A model generated the notes under the pieces. It saw nothing but the letters and a program-made list of their open reading frames with translations. It had not been told where the DNA came from and searched no databases. Positions 7,845 to 11,301 of a stretch of DNA of 11,301 bases are shown here, one piece after another. The translations under genes were made by a program, and so were the position numbers. Origin of the DNA: an uncultured Lachnospiraceae bacterium (GTDB taxonomy: Bacteria > Bacillota > Clostridia > Lachnospirales > Lachnospiraceae); assembly GCA_902803625.1 (NCBI GenBank), contig CADCQV010000045.1, positions 1-11,301 on the forward strand, given 5' to 3'. Numbering within the stretch: position 1 is the stretch's first letter; each line of letters opens with the position of its first letter.

Positions 7845-8299
7845 CAGAAGTTACCTTATACTCTGACGGCTCCAGCAGGGGAAATCCCGGACCCGGAGGA
7901 TACGGAACCATTTTGAGATATATTGATAAAAAGGGTGAGGTATTTGAACGGGAGTATTCGGAGGGCTTTCCGGAGACCACGAACAACAGAATGGAGATAA
8001 TGGGTGTTATTGCAGGCCTTGAAAAGCTGAATAAGCCCTGCCGGGTAAATATTATCTCCGATTCGCAGTATGTGGTGAATGCATTTAACAAAAACTGGAT
8101 AGAGAGCTGGCAGAGAAATAACTGGAGGGGCTCGGATAAAAAGCCCGTGAAGAATGTGGATCTATGGCAGAGGCTCTTAAAGGCCGCCGAGGGGCATGAG
8201 CTCCTTTTCACCTGGGTCAGGGGGCATAACGGCCACGAGGAAAACGAGCGCTGCGACAGGCTGGCCACAGCCGCGGCGGACAGGGCCGCAGGTACTTAA
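7829..8299 (+). CDS. rnhA: Ribonuclease HI
   Basis: 156-residue cytoplasmic endonuclease that cuts the RNA strand of RNA-DNA hybrids. The length and order match bacterial RNase HI. The catalytic carboxylates are D13 (YSDGSSRGNPGPGG), E56 (NNRMEIMGV), D78 (IISDSQYV) and D143 (NERCDRLA), with His133 in RGHNGH. The basic protrusion (WIESWQRNNWRGSDKKPVKNVD, about 90-111) used for hybrid binding is present. There is no N-terminal hybrid-binding domain. ATG 7829 has AAGGAGGG (7818-7825) very close upstream and lies within the end of the MutS-like gene (16-nt overlap), so the two are translationally coupled. The last six codons form the first unit of a 19-bp tandem repeat. Confidence 0.96.
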   Translation: MEETITEVTLYSDGSSRGNPGPGGYGTILRYIDKKGEVFEREYSEGFPETTNNRMEIMGVIAGLEKLNKPCRVNIISDSQYVVNAFNKNWIESWQRNNWRGSDKKPVKNVDLWQRLLKAAEGHELLFTWVRGHNGHEENERCDRLATAAADRAAGT

Positions 8300-8336
8300 C
8301 AGGCCAGCAATGGTTTAACAGGGCCGCAGGGGTGTA
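8280..8336 (+). repeat. Three-unit 19-bp imperfect tandem repeat spanning the rnhA stop
   Basis: Units are ACAGGGCCGCAGGTACTTA (8280-8298), ACAGGCCAGCAATGGTTTA (8299-8317) and ACAGGGCCGCAGGGGTGTA (8318-8336). Units 1 and 3 match at 15 of 19 positions. Each unit ends in TA followed by the A of the next unit, creating TAA at 8297, 8316 and 8335. Because 19 is not a multiple of three, these stops fall in all three + frames. Confidence 0.75.
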
Positions 8337-8366
8337 ACATGTATTTAAAATAATACAATCTACTCC

Positions 8367-8393
8367 TAAACTACAGAGAGTGTCTGCCGATAT
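8367..8393 (+). promoter_or_regulatory. Sigma-D/sigma-28 (flagellar) type promoter
   Basis: TAAA at 8367-8370, exactly 15 bases, then GCCGATAT at 8386-8393. This matches the sigma-D consensus of Bacillus subtilis (TAAA-N15-GCCGATAT) and the FliA consensus of enterobacteria in all core positions. It lies in an intergenic region, oriented towards the DUF6033-like gene. Transcription would start near 8400, giving a leader of about 90 bases that includes the hairpin repeat. No convincing sigma-A promoter is visible in the same stretch. I looked for the GCCGAT core elsewhere in the window and found no other site with a correctly spaced TAAA. Confidence 0.72.
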
Positions 8394-8417
8394 ATTACAT
8401 GATAACAAGGATTTTAT

Positions 8418-8448
8418 AAGATCCTTCGTCGCTGACGCAGGTGAAAAC
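8418..8448. repeat. REP-like hairpin repeat, degenerate copy 2
   Basis: Shares AAGATCCTTCG with copy 1 but has lost the GGATGACA end (GGTGAAAAC instead). CCTTCGTC (8423-8430) and GACGCAGG (8434-8441) form a stem with a GCT loop and one mismatch. It lies in the expected leader of the sigma-D-type transcript, upstream of the ribosome binding site. Confidence 0.55.
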
Positions 8449-8492
8449 AACAGTAGTCAACACAGGGAATAGTGGAAAAGGAGGTTCAGGGA

Positions 8493-9287
8493 ATGAACAA
8501 TGTGGGCAGCTTTAATTTCTACCAGAACACCGGGATGGTAGGGGATAATATCAGAAAATTCGGGGGACACAGACCGGCCGGGGCTGAAAAGGCCACAGCA
8601 GGACAGGATAACGGGGCGGAGTATATTAAAAATAAAAAGACTGATAGTGCAAACGGTATTCAGAACGGTGTAGAGCTTTCCGACGGTGCGAAGAAGATAC
8701 TCGAGGAATTAAAGGAAAAATACGGGAAGAACACCGATTTCTTCGTTGCGAGCTATTCTTCGGATGAGGAAGCCGAGGAATATCTTTCCCGGGGAACAAA
8801 GGAATACAGTGTTTTGATAGAGCCGGAGCTTTTGGAGGAAATGGCCCGTGATGCCGAGACAAAAGAAAAGTACATGGGCATCATCGATGACGGGACAAAG
8901 CAGCTTGACAGTATAAAGGAGCAGCTGAAGGAATCCGGAAAAGACGGCGAAGTGAAGAATATCGGTTTCTCGGTAAACAGGGACGGAAGCTTAAGCTTTT
9001 TCGCCAAGCTTGAACAGTCTTCAAAGGATCAGGCGGAGCGGATAGCCGAAATAAGAGAAAAGAGAGCAGAGGAAGCCGAGAAGGAAGAAAAGAGAAGAGA
9101 AAAGAGGCTTAAGGATCATGCCGCTGAGCATGACTATAAGAGCTTCGGGAGGGATCAGATAAAGAAAGCCGATGTAAGGGCTGATTCCGCAGAGGAGCTC
9201 TTGGATAAAATAGTTAATTTCGACTGGAACAGTGTGCAGAGTGAGCAGCTTATGACGGTGGGATCAAAGGTGGATTTCACCGCCTGA
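8493..9287 (+). CDS. DUF6033-like charged protein, function unknown
   Basis: 264-residue hydrophilic protein without signal peptide or membrane segment. ATG 8493 is chosen because AAAAGGAGG (8476-8484) sits 8 bases upstream; the in-frame GTG at 8472 would lie before that site. The N-terminal ~58 residues are Gly/Asn-rich and probably disordered. A conserved-looking core follows (about 60-175: LSDGAKKILEELKEKYG, DFFVASYSSDEEAEEYLSRGTKEYSVLIEPELLEEMA, YMGIIDDG, NRDGSLSFFAKLEQSS). Residues about 176-210 are a strongly charged Glu/Lys/Arg helix or coiled coil, and the tail ends in a short conserved-looking segment. From memory this pattern resembles the DUF6033 family of Lachnospiraceae; the assignment is not verified. 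A flagellar-type promoter lies upstream, so a link to motility is inferred. Confidence 0.85.
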   Translation: MNNVGSFNFYQNTGMVGDNIRKFGGHRPAGAEKATAGQDNGAEYIKNKKTDSANGIQNGVELSDGAKKILEELKEKYGKNTDFFVASYSSDEEAEEYLSRGTKEYSVLIEPELLEEMARDAETKEKYMGIIDDGTKQLDSIKEQLKESGKDGEVKNIGFSVNRDGSLSFFAKLEQSSKDQAERIAEIREKRAEEAEKEEKRREKRLKDHAAEHDYKSFGRDQIKKADVRADSAEELLDKIVNFDWNSVQSEQLMTVGSKVDFTA

Positions 9288-9297
9288 CCTGTTGAGT

Positions 9298-9335
9298 CCG
9301 GGAATATTATTCTACTCTTACGCAGGAATTCCCGG
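9298..9335 (+). promoter_or_regulatory. Perfect inverted repeat touching the epimerase ribosome binding site
   Basis: CCGGGAAT (9298-9305) and ATTCCCGG (9328-9335) are exact inverted repeats around a 22-base loop. The right arm shares its last two bases with the GGCGGGA Shine-Dalgarno-like sequence (9334-9340) of the next gene. In RNA this could fold into a hairpin that limits ribosome access, or it could be a protein-binding palindrome. There is no T-tract after it, so it is not a standard terminator. Confidence 0.5.
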
Positions 9336-9348
9336 CGGGAAATACTGG

Positions 9349-10278
9349 ATGAAAGAAGCGATCGTAACCGGAGGAGCCGGTTTTGCCGGATACAGTCTCG
9401 TAAAATCCCTTGTTTCAAAGGGATTCAGAGTCCTGTGTCCGGTACGACCCGGCTCTTCGCATAATAAGAGACTTGAAAAATTAGCAAAAGACAGCGAAGG
9501 GACTTTAGGGGAGCTTATCCTCTTAAGTCTTGACATGAAGGATATCGGGATCCTGAGCCACTGGCTCGGGAGGAAGCATATCGATATGTCGGGCTGTCTT
9601 TTTTTTCACCTTGCCTGGTCAGGGGAGAGGGACGATTTTGACGGGCAGTATGCCAATATAAACATAACAACCGATACCGTTATTACTGCGGCAAGGATCG
9701 GGGCTTCAAAGATAATAATAACCGGTTCCCAGGCAGAGTACGGTATGAAGGCCGGCGGGATCACTCTTCCAGGCGGTACAATATCACCTGTTACAGAAGA
9801 AGCTTTGCCGGAGCCTTTGAATTCCTACGGTGCCGCAAAGGCCGCTGCGATGTATGTAAGCAGGGATCTTTCCCGGCATCTCGGTCTCAAATGGAACTGG
9901 GTCAGGATATTCAGTCTGTACGGCGAATGTGAGCATGACCATACCATGCTTTCGTATTTAAGAAGTACTCTTGAAAAAGGGGAGGTGCCGCATCTCTCTT
10001 CCTGTGAGCAGTACTGGGATTATCTTGATGTAAGGGATGCCGCAGAGGCTCTTATATGTGTTGCGGAAAAGGGAAGGGATAACGAGATCTACAATCTGGC
10101 CAGCGGTGACATCAGGCCTTTAAGGGATTTTACACAGATCATAGGAAAGAGGGTCAACCCTGACATAGTAATTGACTATGCCGAAGCTGACCCCGGAAAA
10201 CCGCTTCTTTCCCTCAGGCCCTCTGTTGAAAAGCTGAAGAGGGATACAGGCTGGAGGCCTGAGATACCCTTTAATTAA
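9349..10278 (+). CDS. NAD-dependent epimerase/dehydratase (extended SDR, nucleotide-sugar type)
   Basis: 309-residue cytoplasmic Rossmann-fold enzyme. NAD-binding GGAGFAG is at residues 8-14, the active-site Ser in ITGSQAEYG (Ser127), and the YxxxK pair is Y160/K164 (SYGAAK). The RIFSLYGECEHDHTM (187-200) and WDYLDVRDAAEAL (223-235) stretches are typical of sugar-nucleotide epimerases, dehydratases and reductases, but the exact substrate cannot be read. ATG 9349 is preferred, with weak GGCGGGA upstream; an upstream TTG (9292) would add 19 residues before the Rossmann strand. The protein ends right after GWRPEIPFN, earlier than most relatives, which continue with a C-terminal helix after this TGWxPx motif. 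Its last 8 bases overlap the convergent gene on the other strand. A T8 tract lies at 9599-9606. It probably shares a transcript with the gene upstream. Confidence 0.88.
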   Translation: MKEAIVTGGAGFAGYSLVKSLVSKGFRVLCPVRPGSSHNKRLEKLAKDSEGTLGELILLSLDMKDIGILSHWLGRKHIDMSGCLFFHLAWSGERDDFDGQYANINITTDTVITAARIGASKIIITGSQAEYGMKAGGITLPGGTISPVTEEALPEPLNSYGAAKAAAMYVSRDLSRHLGLKWNWVRIFSLYGECEHDHTMLSYLRSTLEKGEVPHLSSCEQYWDYLDVRDAAEALICVAEKGRDNEIYNLASGDIRPLRDFTQIIGKRVNPDIVIDYAEADPGKPLLSLRPSVEKLKRDTGWRPEIPFN

Positions 10279-10714
10279 AAATGTTTGAAAGCTTAGCCAG
10301 AGGTCCTACAGCAGCCTGCAGATCGTTTATTGCCTTATTCAGTCCTTCAAAATCAATATCAGAGATGTTTTTGACTGCCTGGGTAAGCTGTTCCGAATTC
10401 TCTATCACCATATTATTCATATTGTCGCTGGTCGCGGTAATGCTGCTTGTCATGGTATTGATGCTGTCCATTTCCTGATTGATCTTTGACAATGCATCCT
10501 GGGCCATGACTATGGTCTCATTGGCAGTCGTAAGGGTAGTTACCGCTACCGGGACTATCATAAAGGACACGATGCCCATTATCACAACCAGCAGGAAGAT
10601 GAATATGGATGTTGCCTTCTGATACTTTGCCTCCTTTTTTTCAAACTCCAGAAGCTCCTTTAAGAGTTCTGTTGCCTCCTTGTCGTTTACTGACTTTGCT
10701 GCTTCTTCGCTCAT
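10271..10714 (-). CDS. Single-pass membrane protein with coiled-coil domain, function unknown
   Basis: 147-residue protein. The start at 10714 has AAGGAAGG in a good position upstream on the minus strand; an in-frame ATG at 10735 lacks a site and would itself contain that ribosome binding site. Residues ~1-37 are charged and cytoplasmic-looking (EATELLKELLEFEKKEAKYQK). One transmembrane helix follows (about 39-62, TSIFIFLLVVIMGIVSFMIVPVAV). The rest is a Thr/Ser/Asn-rich heptad-like helix with hydrophobic positions (QDALSKINQEMDSINTMTSSI... NISDIDFEGLNKAINDLQAAV), expected outside the membrane. It recalls the stalk of chemoreceptors or DUF948-like proteins, but no signalling domain is present. 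The gene converges on the epimerase, with an 8-bp overlap and no room for a terminator between them. Confidence 0.82.
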   Translation of the reverse strand: MSEEAAKSVNDKEATELLKELLEFEKKEAKYQKATSIFIFLLVVIMGIVSFMIVPVAVTTLTTANETIVMAQDALSKINQEMDSINTMTSSITATSDNMNNMVIENSEQLTQAVKNISDIDFEGLNKAINDLQAAVGPLAKLSNIFN

Positions 10715-10757
10715 AATTTGTTTCCTTCCTTTCATTATTATTATTTTTTAATCCCTG

Positions 10758-10777
10758 CGGAAAACCAGCGTTTTCCG
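10758..10777. repeat. Perfect hairpin upstream of the coiled-coil membrane gene
   Basis: CGGAAAAC and GTTTTCCG form an 8-bp stem around CAGC. It lies about 45 bases before the start of the minus-strand gene, in its probable leader. No U-rich tail follows on either strand, so it is not a typical terminator. It could be a leader structure or an operator. Confidence 0.55.
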
Positions 10778-10794
10778 GGGAGAAGATCCGAAAA

Positions 10795-10934
10795 AGATCC
10801 TTCCTGTTGCTTCGCGTCCCGTCTCCCGACTCGGTCCGCGCTAAACGCGTGCCACTGGCACGCAGCGCCCCTCGCCGGGGTTTATCCCACATCTAAGATG
10901 CGGGAAATGCGTCTCTTACGCCCGGGATGACAGG
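10795..10934. repeat. Expanded copy of the hairpin repeat, with nested palindromes
   Basis: The block opens with AAGATCCTTC and closes with GGGATGACAGG, the same ends as copy 1 near 3794, but ~120 bases lie between them instead of ~13. Inside are three palindromes. GCGCT/AGCGC flanks GCGTGCCA-C-TGGCACGC (10838-10868; 13 paired bases with an AAAC bulge). CCCC/GGGG lies at 10868-10880. TCCCACATCT-A-AGATGCGGGA lies at 10885-10905, with one A-C mismatch. A further AGATCC lies just outside at 10784. The block fills most of the 230-base gap between two minus-strand genes and contains no convincing gene. It may be a non-coding mobile repeat; its identity is unknown to me. Confidence 0.55.
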
Positions 10935-10944
10935 GCTGGAAGCC

Positions 10945-11301
10945 TCAACGTATCCTTAGTCCCTTGGGATAATGGTTCTTTATCATACGGCCGTCATATT
11001 TTCCCCAGCCGAGACTCATACCCATAAAGCATACAAGGCACCACCCCTTTTGGTCTCTGCATTCAAGGTATTCCCCGGAGAGTGCTTCGCCCCGGAGAAA
11101 GCTGAGTGCGGTGCCGGTATCGGGAAGCTCCGCTCTTATCCTTACCTCATCCGGACAGAGAAAGAGGGCGAGGGCGTGGGACGGCTCGAAACGTTTATTT
11201 TTAAGGGTTCCGAGATGGAGTCCCGGTCTCAGTACCTTCAGGCTCTTAATGCCGGGCATAAAGGTATTTGAGAAATAAAGCTGTTCTCCGACGGAGAAGA
11301 T
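10945..11301 (-). CDS. rsmF: RsmF-type rRNA (cytosine-C5) methyltransferase, C-terminal part
   Basis: The minus-strand frame is open from the right window edge to TGA at 10945-10947, giving 118 visible residues; the N-terminal catalytic part lies outside. The visible part matches the C-terminal domain of NOL1/NOP2/Sun-family methyltransferases of the RsmF/YebU type: GEQLYFSNTFMPGIKSLKVLRPGLHLGTLKNKRFEPSHALA, then RGEAL, GWCLVC, SLGWGK and the terminal NHYPKGLR. In the family these enzymes add a methyl group to a cytosine of 16S rRNA with S-adenosylmethionine. The catalytic cysteines cannot be seen here, so activity and exact target position are inferred. The expanded hairpin repeat starts about 10 bases after its stop. 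Confidence 0.87.
   Translation of the reverse strand: MFSVGEQLYFSNTFMPGIKSLKVLRPGLHLGTLKNKRFEPSHALALFLCPDEVRIRAELPDTGTALSFLRGEALSGEYLECRDQKGWCLVCFMGMSLGWGKYDGRMIKNHYPKGLRIR

Noticed and set aside
7693..8268. 191-residue open frame on the minus strand across the MutS-like gene and rnhA
   Set aside because: It is antisense to well-conserved RNase HI and MutS sequence and has no recognisable domain or ribosome binding site.
8342..8358. TGTATT-TAAAAT-AATACA inverted repeat, considered as operator or as a sigma-A -10 box
   Set aside because: The stem is only 6 bp and AT-rich, and no -35 box stands at a suitable distance from TAAAAT.
8472..8492. Upstream GTG start for the DUF6033-like gene
   Set aside because: The strong AAAAGGAGG site lies after this GTG and at the right distance from ATG 8493.
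9292..9348. Upstream TTG start for the epimerase
   Set aside because: No ribosome binding site precedes it and the NAD-binding strand naturally begins just after ATG 9349.
10758..10777. Hairpin considered as a rho-independent terminator
   Set aside because: The stem is good, but no run of T follows it on either strand.
10718..10930. 70-residue plus-strand frame across the hairpin-rich spacer
   Set aside because: It is built from palindromic repeat sequence, has no ribosome binding site, and shows no protein-like conservation.

Overview
The window looks like a chromosomal piece of a low-GC-lineage anaerobe, most likely a Clostridia/Lachnospiraceae-type Firmicute. The pointers are strong AGGAGG-type ribosome binding sites, the clostridial form of leucyl-tRNA synthetase (HVGHWRGY...YDWDME signature stretch), a small-family protein that resembles the Lachnospiraceae DUF6033 group, and base composition near 50% GC. 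This placement is inferred from protein style, not from a search.

Region 1 (1-8299, all + strand) is a tightly packed run of eight genes. It holds the 3' part of leuS (5' end outside the window), a four-helix membrane protein with an acidic tail (stop/start overlap with leuS), and a secreted L,D-transpeptidase. After these come a REP-like hairpin repeat, a small unknown protein, a purine nucleoside phosphorylase, an MTA/SAH/adenosine deaminase, a membrane-anchored MutS-like ATPase that starts at TTG inside the deaminase gene, and ribonuclease HI that starts inside the MutS-like gene. The deaminase and phosphorylase can act in series in nucleoside salvage. The MutS-like ATPase and RNase HI are translationally coupled.

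Region 2 (8300-10278, + strand) starts with a 193-base intergenic stretch. It contains a 19-bp tandem repeat that places stop codons in all three frames, a sequence matching the sigma-D/sigma-28 flagellar promoter consensus (TAAA-N15-GCCGATAT, 8367-8393), and a second degenerate copy of the hairpin repeat. Downstream are a DUF6033-like charged protein and an NAD-dependent epimerase/dehydratase. The ribosome binding site of the epimerase is touched by a perfect 8-bp inverted repeat. The promoter suggests that this pair, or at least its first gene, belongs to a motility regulon.

Region 3 (10271-11301, - strand) holds a small single-pass membrane coiled-coil protein, converging on and overlapping the epimerase by 8 bp. 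Next is a hairpin-rich 230-base spacer that looks like an expanded copy of the same repeat, and then the C-terminal part of an RsmF-type rRNA methyltransferase that runs off the right edge.

No rRNA, tRNA, CRISPR array, insertion sequence or phage gene is visible. The most interesting unexplained signals are the flagellar-type promoter in front of a DUF6033-like gene, the membrane MutS-like/RNase HI pair, and the family of split or expanded hairpin repeats.
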